Virus record (IMG/VR): IMGVR_UViG_3300033150_002410
Coordinates: 1 to 64,000 of that record
From: a virus
Length of the DNA: 64,000 nucleotides
Strand: one strand, 5' to 3'
Notes under the pieces: model-generated
The model's database searches: none
The model's input: the letters and a program-made list of their open reading frames with translations, nothing else
What the model was told of the DNA's origin: nothing
Position numbers and translations under genes: made by a program
Shown: piece by piece, positions 50,020-58,835 of the stretch
Position numbering within the stretch: the stretch's first letter is position 1
Layout: every line of letters starts with the position of its first letter

Positions 50020-51303
50020 TTATGTCTCCCTGTTATTCTTCTGTATTCCTTCGTTATATAAATCAATCTTCTTGGAAATAATACCTCTCCATATTTTCCA
50101 GTCTTCTCTGCTTATCTCAGGAGTAAAATAATTGAACCCACTTTGATGCGAATACAAAGATAACATCTCCTTGTCTTTTGATAAATCCTCTACTAAACCT
50201 TTCTTTCTACAATCTTCATACAATTCAGTGCCTGGATAAGGAGTAAAAATACTTAATGTTATTTTTGAAGGGCAAAGATCCTCCATTACAAATGAAACAG
50301 TTTCCAGAATATCATCAATTGTTTCTTCCGGAAAACCGATTATTACGTAAGCCTTCCATTTCATGTTATATTTTTTAAAAATCTCAGCAACCTGTACATA
50401 ATCCTCTATCTTTTCTCCTTTACCTATATAAGAAAGTATTTTATTCTTTGCGCTTTCAACACCCACATTTATTTCTATACAACCAGAATCAGCCATAACC
50501 TTAACCATTTCTTCATTCAAAACATTAGCCCTGCTTTCACAAATCCATTCAGCATCTATAGTATATTTGGTACAAAAATCAAATAATCTCTTTTTGTTAA
50601 GAGTAAAGACATCATCCCATATAGTAAAAACATTGTTATTAAATAACGACTTTATATAAGACATTTCCTTGATGATATAATCAGCACTCTTATAGCAAAC
50701 ACTTCTACCTCCGATAAGACGGGTAGAGCAGAACTTACACTTGAATGGGCATCCTCTAGACGTAATAATATGTCCATAAGAATTTCTATATTTATAAGTA
50801 TCAACTAACATATCATAATCGGGCAAAGGAAGAGAGTCTAAACAGTATTTTCCCGACGGAAGATCCTCAAAATAACCTCTATGTACCTTTACATTATCAA
50901 ACTTGTCATAATGGGATGGAAAATATGTAGGATGCAAACCACCAACTATTACCGGGATATCATACCTTAATGCTATTTTTATTATTTTTATAGCAGAAGC
51001 ATACATAGCATTTTTTACAGTAATTCCTATTTGATCCGGCTTTTCTTTTTTTATATATTCTTCTACCTCATCCCATATTTCACTCTTTACATTATCTACA
51101 TATCTTTCATATCTGAAAATCCTTTCAGAGTAACCCTTATAGGCGCATCTCCTTCTATCTATCTCAAAGTTCTTAATAGTTACTTTTACAGAACCATCCA
51201 TACATTTAAGCCAAGATCCTACAGCAAGAAGAGACAAGGGAACATATTCCTGTTCAAGTTCATAAAATCTTGAAAACGGGGGATTAATTAATAAAATGTG
51301 CAT
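50020..51303 (-). CDS. B12-binding-type radical SAM protein
   Basis: 427 aa. The N-terminal domain has the cobalamin-binding fold pattern (HILLINPPFSRFYELEQEYV, VPVIVGGLHPTYFPSHYDKF without a clear DxHxxG). The radical SAM core carries CPFKCKFC for a 4Fe-4S cluster, and later GVESAKNKILSYIGKG and YVIIGFPEETIDDI. Family members methylate or rearrange unactivated carbon atoms. In this sugar cluster it might alter a sugar, lipid or nucleotide. Flanked by the oxidoreductase and the mutase. Confidence 0.82.
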   Translation of the reverse strand: MHILLINPPFSRFYELEQEYVPLSLLAVGSWLKCMDGSVKVTIKNFEIDRRRCAYKGYSERIFRYERYVDNVKSEIWDEVEEYIKKEKPDQIGITVKNAMYASAIKIIKIALRYDIPVIVGGLHPTYFPSHYDKFDNVKVHRGYFEDLPSGKYCLDSLPLPDYDMLVDTYKYRNSYGHIITSRGCPFKCKFCSTRLIGGRSVCYKSADYIIKEMSYIKSLFNNNVFTIWDDVFTLNKKRLFDFCTKYTIDAEWICESRANVLNEEMVKVMADSGCIEINVGVESAKNKILSYIGKGEKIEDYVQVAEIFKKYNMKWKAYVIIGFPEETIDDILETVSFVMEDLCPSKITLSIFTPYPGTELYEDCRKKGLVEDLSKDKEMLSLYSHQSGFNYFTPEISREDWKIWRGIISKKIDLYNEGIQKNNRET

Positions 51304-51312
51304 TACATACCT

Positions 51313-52356
51313 CTATATTTTTTCAGATAGATCAATAGCCCTTTTTACGGCTTCGTCCATATTAATATAATCATACATGGCCAATCTTCCAAGCAAAATA
51401 ACATTTTGTGGGATCATTTTTTTATATTCCGAGTATAAAAGGAGATTTTCTCTATCCTGAAAAGGATAAAATCTCATATTCCAATTAATTATCCCCTCAT
51501 CAACAAATGATGTTGTATATAAAGTTGGTTTTTTATAATTATATTTGTCAGAATATTCAGTAGAGATGACAGTTCCATCTTTTTTCTTTGCTGTAGAGGA
51601 TGAAAAATATGCATGATCTATTTTCCGTATATGCTTTTCGTGATATAAGCAACTATTAATAGCCCCACAAAGTAATCTTACTTTTTTATAATTATATTCA
51701 ATGTTTAACGATCTATAATAAAGAGGCCCGCGCACACAACGGAACATCTCATCTATACTTCCAGTATATATGTATAAATCAGCCTTCTGTCCCTTCCACT
51801 CGTTTTTGTCTACACCTAGATGACAAGGAATCTTGCTTATCATCCGTTCAAACATATTACTGTACCCATCTGTTGGAACACCTTGATACTTATCAAAGAA
51901 AAAATTATTACCACTATCATCTGAAATTAAAGGAACTCTATTCTTTATCATATCAGGTAAATTATTAAAGTCCTTCTCCCATTGTTTATAACTGTATGGC
52001 TTCATTACATAATTTATTATTATTCTTCTCAATTTCTCATCATTTTCCCAGATTGTAAAATTACTGGCTCTAGCTGGAAGATACAAGGAACCAATTTCCG
52101 TTACAGCCATTACGGAATGTTTATATTCATACATATCAGTAAACTGCCTTACAAAATCCCAAACTTCCTTTCTTTCTGTGTGTAAAATATGTCCTCCATA
52201 TCTATGAATCTTTATCCCGTCATGAGAAACAGAATCAGAACATAACCCTCCGAAAAACGGATTACATTCAAATATTTCAACAGAATGTCCCTTCTTCTTC
52301 AAAAGATAAGCTATTGAACATCCCGAAAGACCAGCCCCCACCACCACTACTTTCAT
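51313..52356 (-). CDS. glf: UDP-galactopyranose mutase
   Basis: 347 aa. FAD-binding VVVVGAGLSGCSIAYLLKKK, then FFGGLCSD, the substrate loop YGGHILHTERKEVWDF, YSYKQWEKD and PTDGYSNMFERM; all are characteristic of UGM. It converts UDP-galactopyranose to UDP-galactofuranose. Length is close to bacterial Glf (about 370). Coupled to the next glycosyltransferase by ATGA, which hints that this transferase uses galactofuranose. Phage-encoded UGM is uncommon. Confidence 0.85.
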   Translation of the reverse strand: MKVVVVGAGLSGCSIAYLLKKKGHSVEIFECNPFFGGLCSDSVSHDGIKIHRYGGHILHTERKEVWDFVRQFTDMYEYKHSVMAVTEIGSLYLPARASNFTIWENDEKLRRIIINYVMKPYSYKQWEKDFNNLPDMIKNRVPLISDDSGNNFFFDKYQGVPTDGYSNMFERMISKIPCHLGVDKNEWKGQKADLYIYTGSIDEMFRCVRGPLYYRSLNIEYNYKKVRLLCGAINSCLYHEKHIRKIDHAYFSSSTAKKKDGTVISTEYSDKYNYKKPTLYTTSFVDEGIINWNMRFYPFQDRENLLLYSEYKKMIPQNVILLGRLAMYDYINMDEAVKRAIDLSEKI

Positions 52357-53615
52357 ACAACCACTCCCTTGTTCTCAAGTATTCCTCTTATATCACTTAT
52401 CCTTTTTTCCAAGGTAAAATTACTCATTACAAATGCTCTGCCATTTTTTATTATGCTATAAGCAAGATCCTTATTATTTAATAAATCCCTGGCTTTTGCC
52501 TCAAAATTATGACAATCAACCCTCACATAGTTTACTCCATCTTCAAATCCCAGGTCTGCCATTTCTGAACACCAATCGGACATTAATACCGTTCCCGATG
52601 CCATGATCTCAAATAATTTACAAACAACATATTCCTGCACTGTAATGTCCGTTAATGAAAAAAGATAACTATTTATAAGTTCAGCATAATTATCCCCAAC
52701 ATAAATATCTTTCTTTTTGCTTATGTTATGATAACCTGGATGTGGAATAACATCAAATAAAGGACTCTTGCTTGCTGCTCTTCTCAATGGATAAAAATCA
52801 GAGATATAACCAGTTATAAGTCCTTTGTCTTTCTTTTCCTTTATTTCCAGCGATAAATATCTGGATGTTGGAGCAATAAAGGCAGGAACATATTCCGTCT
52901 TATGCATATATTCCGGAAAGGACATATAAAAAACATCTCTGTATGTTATCAGAATCAGATCTGATCTATCCAATGCTGCTTTCAAACGTTTATTTACAAA
53001 CTCCTCTCCTCCATGTATATCCTGAATATATGCAACATAATAAACAGAATCAGGAAGAGACTCTATATTTATCAATACATCAGGAAAAGCATGTTGTGGT
53101 GATTTTATAGTGAACAAAATATCTCCCTCTATATCTTTTACATTAAGCTGTGGAGAACATATCAACTTCCAATTAAACTCATCACTCAATGCTTCTGCAA
53201 AAAAACTAAGCATGTCTGCAGGATGATTATCTCTCCACAAGCAGGAAGGAATATATACAGTTCCGGAATATGGAGAATCATTAACATATTTAAAAACAGA
53301 ACCATCTCTACAAGAAACTGTTCGTTTACTAAGACTGTCAGCTACAGTATAATATTTCATTCCAGAACCCTCCGATGCCTCTCTTATCGTTTTATACCTT
53401 CCCAGTTCTACATTATCCTTGTAATGAATAATAATATCTTTTTTTCTTTTCCATATTTTTCTTTTTTTATTTGTATTTCCCTTCGTCTTATCCTTTGCTG
53501 GTATCGTCTCAGGTAAAGCACCATCATTGAATATATTATCTCCACACCAATCCGATATTCTTACATGTTTAGGAACATCTGGATATTCTCTGCTATGCGG
53601 AATAAGATATTCCAT
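52353..53615 (-). CDS. Glycosyltransferase with N-terminal NUMOD-like module
   Basis: 420 aa. The C-terminal 280 residues form a GT-B type transferase: LWRDNHPADMLSFFAEALSD, YIQDIHGGEEFVNKRL, PHPGYHNISKKKDIYVG and VCKLFEIMASGTVLMSDWC. Near residues 65-115 is a repeat like NUMOD1 of homing endonucleases (GRYKTIREASEGSGMKYYTV, then DGSVFKYV), a DNA-binding helix-turn-helix. Fusion of such a module to a glycosyltransferase could bring it to DNA. No nuclease motif is present. UGM lies directly downstream. Confidence 0.75.
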   Translation of the reverse strand: MEYLIPHSREYPDVPKHVRISDWCGDNIFNDGALPETIPAKDKTKGNTNKKRKIWKRKKDIIIHYKDNVELGRYKTIREASEGSGMKYYTVADSLSKRTVSCRDGSVFKYVNDSPYSGTVYIPSCLWRDNHPADMLSFFAEALSDEFNWKLICSPQLNVKDIEGDILFTIKSPQHAFPDVLINIESLPDSVYYVAYIQDIHGGEEFVNKRLKAALDRSDLILITYRDVFYMSFPEYMHKTEYVPAFIAPTSRYLSLEIKEKKDKGLITGYISDFYPLRRAASKSPLFDVIPHPGYHNISKKKDIYVGDNYAELINSYLFSLTDITVQEYVVCKLFEIMASGTVLMSDWCSEMADLGFEDGVNYVRVDCHNFEAKARDLLNNKDLAYSIIKNGRAFVMSNFTLEKRISDIRGILENKGVVV

Positions 53616-53619
53616 TTTC

Positions 53620-54357
53620 TCAATTCTCTATTATTTTCAAAGATTCTCCAAAATACTTATCAAATGACTGGTTCTTTCTGAATCCATGCGATTCACTAAG
53701 TATTGAATCTTCTCCTATATGTTGTACATAACATGGACAGGAAGCATATATCTTGCGTGTAGGAAAACATTTTTTAAGCCACCTTGCTAATAGAATATCT
53801 CCACCACAAGTCTCCTCTCTCCTGTCCGCTCTTTTCAATTCACAAGCATATCCCCAGGCATGTTGGGCCCTTAGAGCATGACAAACAGAACCATAATATT
53901 TTTCATGAGGATAAATCCATTTATCCTCACCTCTCTCGGCACAATGAAGGACTTCAACATAAGAAGCATAAAAAGCCCACATGATTGCTTCCGGATATCT
54001 AGTAATAAATGAATTTACATGAGTTAAAAAATCAGGTCTTACAACAACATCATCCTGCATATATATTACAAACTCAGCTCCTGTATGCACACAGTGCTTT
54101 AAGAGCTTGGCCCTGTTAGCATTGGCACTTATTTTTTCCTTGCTATAAAGAATTTCTAACATATCCCAGAACATATAATATTCTTTAGTATAATCACAAA
54201 CATGAAGCAAACCGTTCTGAGATCCGGAATCCGAAACTACTACGCGTACATCGCTTCGATCAAAAACTCCGGAAAGATATAAACTTTTCAGTGTTGTTTT
54301 CAAGTAATTTCTTTTCGGATACCTGTTAACTGTAGTAATCCCTATAATATACTTCAT
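53620..54357 (-). CDS. GT-A-like glycosyltransferase
   Basis: 245 aa from ATG 54357, eight bases after TTGAGG. N-terminal KYIIGITTVNRYPKRNYLKT and VVVSDSGSQNG give the nucleotide-binding region, and FVIYMQDDVVVRPDFL contains the metal-binding DD motif. The C-terminal half has GGDILLARWLKKCFP and YVQHIGEDS. It is a short family 2-type transferase. Overlap-free spacing to the neighbours is under 12 bases. Confidence 0.78.
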   Translation of the reverse strand: MKYIIGITTVNRYPKRNYLKTTLKSLYLSGVFDRSDVRVVVSDSGSQNGLLHVCDYTKEYYMFWDMLEILYSKEKISANANRAKLLKHCVHTGAEFVIYMQDDVVVRPDFLTHVNSFITRYPEAIMWAFYASYVEVLHCAERGEDKWIYPHEKYYGSVCHALRAQHAWGYACELKRADRREETCGGDILLARWLKKCFPTRKIYASCPCYVQHIGEDSILSESHGFRKNQSFDKYFGESLKIIEN

Positions 54358-54365
54358 TGATGGCC

Positions 54366-55523
54366 TCAAGTTTCGTTTTTTAATAAGGAATAAATAGTAT
54401 TACATTCTAGCCCCATTCGATTACATCTTAATCCCTTATTAAAACACATCGATCGTGGATCAAATTCCGGATTTCTGGCTTTTTTCACTATTTCAAAGAA
54501 ATCATCAATTTCAGAAGAAATTAACCCCAGGCGAAGATGAGAGGCCGTTGGTGTTGCAACTGTAGAACATGGATAATAATAACCATCAGCTCCTAGAGTT
54601 ATCTGGAAATAAGAATAAATACACTGATTAAATGTAAATCTGTCTATATCTGTAAACCAAGGATAATTCCAGAATATATAAGGTTTCTCTTCTTTACTTT
54701 TTGAAACTAATGGCTCTAACCATTTTTCATATATCTTTTCCTGCGGTATTTCTACTTTATTTTTATATTCTCTTACCTTGCTGAAAGATTGATTATAATG
54801 GGCAAAGGGAATTGAAAAACGCAGAGAATCAACACCTATTTCTTTAGCTAAATTACTGATTATTGCAAACTGTTCTGGTGATGCTGTCTCTTCCTCTATC
54901 AAATAACCTAATCTTATTGAATGCCCCTTCCCTCCTCTTCTCTCCCTTATTTCAACAGCTTCTTTTAATGAATCTATTATTTCCCAGAAAACATGCTTTT
55001 TATTAGTTCTCTTCACTTTAGCCCAGCTCCAAGATACGCCGGCATCCAATGAAACTTGTAAATAAGATTTCCTGTCATTATCAGCCAGAGTATTTATTTC
55101 ATTTAAAAACTTCGTGGTTGCTTGTAATTCTTTGAGAAAAAATCCACTTGTATGTATTCCAAAGCTGTTTCCATATTCTCTTGTTTTGGCAATAAAGGTA
55201 GTCAGATAAGGATTGGTTATTGGCTCAGTATAGGCTCCACCATATATGTGCTGTGGAACCCTGCCACCAATAGCATCTAACAAATGAAGTGCTTTCATTT
55301 CCCATCTGCCTAATGGCTTCTCATACAGGGCCCCAGCACAATAACTGCAACGTAAAGGACAAGGGTTGAGATGATCCGATGGTAAGTGTATTTCTAATTG
55401 TTTTGGAAAAATAAATTCTTTTTCATTGAAAATAACGTCTACATCATGATTCAAATGCTCCATAAGTTGTTTGAAATATTTATATTCATCAATCCGAGGA
55501 TCTTCTCTCTCTGTATCACTCAT
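54366..55523 (-). CDS. Radical SAM protein with C-terminal Cys cluster
   Basis: 385 aa. The core motif is CPLRCSYC (residues of about 55-62), followed by HIYGGAYTEPITNPYL, SLDAGVSWSWAKVK and DSLRFSIPF. The C-terminus holds several cysteines (QCIYSYFQITLGADGYYYPC, CFNKGLRCNRMGLEC), as in SPASM-type enzymes with auxiliary clusters. Such enzymes modify peptides, nucleosides or sugars. It is the first sugar-cluster gene after the initiator-like gene. Confidence 0.8.
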   Translation of the reverse strand: MSDTEREDPRIDEYKYFKQLMEHLNHDVDVIFNEKEFIFPKQLEIHLPSDHLNPCPLRCSYCAGALYEKPLGRWEMKALHLLDAIGGRVPQHIYGGAYTEPITNPYLTTFIAKTREYGNSFGIHTSGFFLKELQATTKFLNEINTLADNDRKSYLQVSLDAGVSWSWAKVKRTNKKHVFWEIIDSLKEAVEIRERRGGKGHSIRLGYLIEEETASPEQFAIISNLAKEIGVDSLRFSIPFAHYNQSFSKVREYKNKVEIPQEKIYEKWLEPLVSKSKEEKPYIFWNYPWFTDIDRFTFNQCIYSYFQITLGADGYYYPCSTVATPTASHLRLGLISSEIDDFFEIVKKARNPEFDPRSMCFNKGLRCNRMGLECNTIYSLLKNET

Positions 55524-55530
55524 AAACCTG

Positions 55531-56817
55531 TTATGCTCCTATTTTTTGATGTTTAGAGATTTCATTTACAATTTCTAATCTCCGATTGGAAAAGGATTTA
55601 AGTGCTTCCTCTCCGGGATCCAGATCAATTTCCAACTTACGATAACACTGCTCAACAAATTTTTTCCACGTCAAGCTCCTGTATCCTGCATTTCCATTAA
55701 CTCCACATTTAGATAAGAAGTTTAAATATTTCTCAAATAGAGCTGAAACATCCTTGAACTTCCAGTCAACCCCATACCTGTAATTATAATCAATAATCGC
55801 AAACCAGTTATTCTTTATGTATTTGTATACAGAATATAAAGCCAACCACATTGAACCATTATTTATGTCTTTCATTTTCTTTTTACATATCTTAATACTC
55901 TTTTCATCCATCAATTTTTTTGCATTTTCAACCGAAAACATATTACTTTCACTAATAGCTTGCGTATAACACATAAGAAATAATGATTTTTTACTTCTCG
56001 GATTATATAACCATGTCTTCATATCTCTTGTAAAACTTCCATTCCTATTTTGCCATTTTGCATAAACGTCCATTGCTATCAATAATGCTTCTTTCAATTC
56101 ATTCCAATCATTTTTTATAACATCTAATATTCCTCTATCAATTCCTTTTCTCATCATCCATTCATCATCTAATTTATTTTTCTTTTCAAATGTTCCACTC
56201 ACTAAATCAAAAATAATTCTCTCAATTTCTAATAATGTTTTACTTGCTATCGTTCCTTCAGGATTAAGTCTGTGTTTAAAAATTCCTTTTGATAATATAT
56301 CATTTAATATTTCTCTAGTTTTTTCACTTATGTCTTTAGTCGCATTTATCACCCCCCTCATTTTATTATTCTCTTTAGTTTTAGCATTTTTTTGTTTCAT
56401 ACGTTCTGTCAAAGTATTTTTATAATTAATTTCCCTTGCAGGTTTATATTCAAGTTTTTTTATAGCATCCGTAAGAGCAAAAAGAGATTTACGTCCTTCC
56501 GGGGAATAAATAAACATTTTTTTCAAAGGATAAACCTTATCTGTTATCTTGACTCTTTTACCATCAACTCTGAATACTCCACATAATTTATTCAAGCGAA
56601 GTGATATGTTCTGTACATCCATCTGGAGTATTTTATTCTCTTCGAGTATTTTGCTTCTGTCTATCCAATAGTATTTTTGTTTGTCCTGTGGGTTTTTAAT
56701 GAAAGGTGTTACATTAGACCTGATAAAGTTTACAACCCACCGAAGAAGATAAGCATCAAGAAGATCCAATTTTAACTCAATTAGTTTGTCTACCAAAAAA
56801 TTGAATATTGTTTTCAA
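55531..56817 (-). CDS. Putative replication initiator / DNA-binding protein
   Basis: 428 aa, TTG start after GAGGGGG, first gene after the strong leftward promoter and next to the AT-rich repeat region. The N-terminus has a winged-helix look (LLDAYLLRWVVNFIRSNVTP, SKILEENKILQMDVQNISLR, GVFRVDGKRVKITD), like replisome organisers. A basic linker follows, then a helical C-terminal part. No ATPase motif. Position and fold suggest origin binding; it could instead be a transcription regulator. Confidence 0.5.
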   Translation of the reverse strand: MKTIFNFLVDKLIELKLDLLDAYLLRWVVNFIRSNVTPFIKNPQDKQKYYWIDRSKILEENKILQMDVQNISLRLNKLCGVFRVDGKRVKITDKVYPLKKMFIYSPEGRKSLFALTDAIKKLEYKPAREINYKNTLTERMKQKNAKTKENNKMRGVINATKDISEKTREILNDILSKGIFKHRLNPEGTIASKTLLEIERIIFDLVSGTFEKKNKLDDEWMMRKGIDRGILDVIKNDWNELKEALLIAMDVYAKWQNRNGSFTRDMKTWLYNPRSKKSLFLMCYTQAISESNMFSVENAKKLMDEKSIKICKKKMKDINNGSMWLALYSVYKYIKNNWFAIIDYNYRYGVDWKFKDVSALFEKYLNFLSKCGVNGNAGYRSLTWKKFVEQCYRKLEIDLDPGEEALKSFSNRRLEIVNEISKHQKIGA

Positions 56818-56846
56818 ATATTCCCCCTCTTTTAAATTCCGGACTT

Positions 56847-56875
56847 AATATAACATTTTTATTTTTGTATGTCAA
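56847..56875 (-). promoter_or_regulatory. Strong leftward promoter of the replication block
   Basis: On the minus strand, a perfect TTGACA (56875-56870), 17-bp spacer and TATATT (56852-56847). The start point would be about 56840, some 25 bases before the first gene. It is the best match to consensus in the window. Confidence 0.8.
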
Positions 56876-56954
56876 CCCTTCAAATCAAATCAAATTTTTT
56901 TGAAGCTATGAATACCATAAAAAACAAAAATAAAAAAGTCAAGTCCTTTACAAA

Positions 56955-56976
56955 CCTGTATACCTAGGTAGACAGG
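56955..56976. repeat. 22-bp near-perfect palindrome
   Basis: CCTGT-A-TACCTAGGTA-G-ACAGG; only the single A/G pair breaks symmetry. Typical size for a dimeric repressor or initiator site. It lies about 80 bases upstream of the leftward promoter. Confidence 0.65.
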
Positions 56977-57095
56977 GCGTTGATAACCTGTTTGTTCTTC
57001 TCCCCTCTTCAAAAGGGGAAAAGCTACCTTTTTTGTAATGTATTTTTTTAATAAAAAATGACATTTTTTTGGGGCAAAATGGTTTAATTTTTTTA

Positions 57096-57125
57096 TATTT
57101 CTAATTTCTTCTAGAATTAGAAATA
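57096..57125. repeat. 11-bp-arm inverted repeat
   Basis: TATTTCTAATT (57096-57106) and AATTAGAAATA (57115-57125) are exact reverse complements around TCTTCTAG. Not followed by a clear T-run on the plus strand. Possible protein site or cruciform in the origin candidate. Confidence 0.65.
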
Positions 57126-57371
57126 TGAAAAAATTAATGATCTTCTAGTTATATCATTTTTACTAATATATTTCAAGAATCTAGTATTATATATTTCAGG
57201 ATATAATTAATATTTCTTATAAATAAATATATCATTATTAATTAATATATCTTATATATATTAATATTATATCATTATTTTTATATCTAAGTAAAAAAAT
57301 TCATTTAATTATTTACAAAATAATGAAATAATTAAAAAAATGGAAAAATAGCCAACTGTAAAAATATATCG

Positions 57372-57415
57372 TTGGCATTCAGATACTTTTGTATTATTGT
57401 TACCTGAAGGTAACA
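57372..57415 (+). promoter_or_regulatory. Possible rightward promoter with overlapping hairpin operator
   Basis: TTGGCA (57372-57377), 17-bp spacer, TATTGT (57395-57400). TGTTACC-TGAA-GGTAACA (57398-57415) covers the start point as a perfect 7-bp inverted repeat and could be an operator. The match to consensus is moderate. Confidence 0.35.
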
Positions 57416-57470
57416 CTTTTATTGTGTTCTAAAATGTCTAATTTGTCCATTATCTAAACACCTTTTTTGA

Positions 57471-57887
57471 ATGAAAAAAAAAATAAAAAATTTCACAAAA
57501 TTATTGACTGTGACAGCCTTTTTTGGTATCTTAAGTTTGGGGTTAGTTCAGATGAAAAACAAAAAAATTATTTTAAAAAATGATATCCTGGTAATGAGGA
57601 CTCGGATAATTGGAACAGATATTTATGTCTTCACTGCCTGGTCTCCGATAAAAGATATTCCTTCCAGGGGGGGGTATTCTACGATAACCTTTACTGATTC
57701 CAAATGGTATGGTAGAATAGGGACGGAAACCTTTGAAGAAAAAGAATATTCCTTGGCTTATAATTATATCACTTCTTGTTTCTATTTGCCTGCTGAACAT
57801 TGCAGAATGTCAATGGGAGAAATAGAAATAATATCTCCTAGAGGCAGATTGGGAAGAAAGAAAAGGGGAGAAGGAGTATCGATATGA
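57471..57887 (+). CDS. Membrane-anchored or exported hypothetical protein, 138 aa
   Basis: N-terminal basic stretch and one hydrophobic span (TKLLTVTAFFGILSLGLVQM), either an anchor or a signal peptide. The rest is beta-rich (DILVMRTRIIGTDIYVFTAW, YSTITFTDSKWYGRIGTETF) with two Cys near the end. The start lacks a good Shine-Dalgarno site. First gene rightward from the origin candidate. Family not recognised. Confidence 0.5.
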   Translation: MKKKIKNFTKLLTVTAFFGILSLGLVQMKNKKIILKNDILVMRTRIIGTDIYVFTAWSPIKDIPSRGGYSTITFTDSKWYGRIGTETFEEKEYSLAYNYITSCFYLPAEHCRMSMGEIEIISPRGRLGRKKRGEGVSI

Positions 57888-58303
57888 AGGATGAAAAGAT
57901 CGTAATTGTATATAAAGTATGCAGAATAGAAGGTGAAAAAATAAAAAGTATGGTAATGGAAGAGACCACATCAATAAAAGATACTGCAAGTATTACTTAT
58001 GTTGTAGATAAATGGATAGAAGCTCCTCAATGGTTAAGAGACAATGGATATCATATTACTGCTTTTGATAGTCTTCCATCGGCGGAGAAATTTATTACTT
58101 CTCTCTATTCTGTTGTTCCCAGCCAATATAAAATATATGAATGTTATGCCTTGGGTTATATTGGTAAGGAGAGTCTTCCAAAATATTGCTATCCTTACAG
58201 TGTAATGCAAGGAAAACTGAAAGTATCTCCTGCTGTACATTGGCCTCAAGGGACGGTTATGGTTAAGAAAATAAAACTTGTTAAGGAGGTGTTATCTACA
58301 TGA
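57884..58303 (+). CDS. Hypothetical protein, 139 aa
   Basis: Coupled to the previous gene through ATGA and preceded by AAGGAG. It is a mixed alpha/beta protein (KIVIVYKVCRIEGEKIKSMV, EAPQWLRDNGYHITAFDSLP, CYALGYIGKESLPKYCYPYS), with the flavour of small phage proteins that bind nucleotides or proteins. No motif is diagnostic. Confidence 0.5.
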   Translation: MKDEKIVIVYKVCRIEGEKIKSMVMEETTSIKDTASITYVVDKWIEAPQWLRDNGYHITAFDSLPSAEKFITSLYSVVPSQYKIYECYALGYIGKESLPKYCYPYSVMQGKLKVSPAVHWPQGTVMVKKIKLVKEVLST

Positions 58304-58395
58304 TAATATTAGTAATAATTCCTGTCTTTCTTGTTGTAATTCTTGGTATTGGTACAATTTACTATGTTTTATCCGAAGAAAATGAAAAGAAATAA
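58300..58395 (+). CDS. 31-aa single-span membrane peptide
   Basis: ATG 58300 overlaps the previous stop (ATGA) and has AAGGAGG about ten bases upstream. The product is one membrane span (ILVIIPVFLVVILGIGTIYY) and a short charged tail SEENEKK. Similar tiny membrane proteins are common in phage early regions. It overlaps the next gene by 14 bases. Confidence 0.5.
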   Translation: MIILVIIPVFLVVILGIGTIYYVLSEENEKK

Positions 58396-58666
58396 AGTTA
58401 TAGTGTTTTTCATTATTCTGATATTTATACTCATTTATATTTTGATTGTAAAAGGAATTGTAAAAGAGTATAAAGATCAGATCAGGTATTATCAACAGAA
58501 ACTGGAGTCTAAGATTATTTTTCCTCCGGACAGGTTTATTATAACAACATATAAACGAGCCGGAGAGAACAATTACCAGTACGTGTTGTCTTTGGATTAT
58601 TCTTTTGACTCCATGGAAGAAGCTAAGGAAATGGAATATATTATTAAGAAAGCCATAGCTGAATGA
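58382..58666 (+). CDS. Single-span membrane protein, 94 aa
   Basis: ATG 58382 is chosen because it gives a compact anchor (VIVFFIILIFILIYILIV) right after KRNK; the frame is open 13 codons further inside the preceding gene. The rest (YKDQIRYYQQKLESKIIFPP, EEAKEMEYIIKKAIAE) would face outward and is partly coiled. Function unknown; may be an inner-membrane early protein. Confidence 0.5.
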   Translation: MKRNKVIVFFIILIFILIYILIVKGIVKEYKDQIRYYQQKLESKIIFPPDRFIITTYKRAGENNYQYVLSLDYSFDSMEEAKEMEYIIKKAIAE

Positions 58667-58696
58667 TGAGTAAAAGGGTTATTACTTTTTATGGCT

Positions 58697-58747
58697 GACG
58701 TTTTGAAAAAAGGTCATTACTTTGAGTGAGGGACGTTTTGAAAAAAG
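58697..58747 (+). repeat. Two direct repeats 35 bp apart at a promoter
   Basis: GACGTTTTGAAAAAAG occurs at 58697-58712 and 58732-58747; the flanks (ATTACTTT upstream of each) also match. The second copy covers the -35 region of the promoter listed next, so the repeats are candidate regulator sites. Confidence 0.65.
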
Positions 58748-58765
58748 CGGTTTTTGTTGTATATT
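58738..58765 (+). promoter_or_regulatory. Rightward promoter within direct repeat
   Basis: TTGAAA (58738-58743), 16-bp spacer, TATATT (58760-58765). Start near 58772, about 65 bases before the next gene. Confidence 0.45.
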
Positions 58766-58835
58766 ATTTTTTGGAATTAATTCTTGTTGTTCGCTTGGAA
58801 TTTCATGGAAAAGCTGGAGGTTTTAATAGTATTTT

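Larger units (their letters stand above)
56876..57470. other. AT-rich divergent intergenic region, candidate origin
   Basis: About 600 bases without a gene between the leftward replication block and rightward genes. Holds a 22-bp near-palindrome (56955-56976), an 11-bp-arm inverted repeat (57096-57125), a very AT-rich stretch (about 57130-57340) with TATATCATT repeated near 57151, 57228 and 57268, GCCAAC/GTTGGC (57351-57376), and a small hairpin (57398-57415). This mix of duplex-unwinding sequence, short repeats and nearby initiator-like gene fits an origin. Confidence 0.5.
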
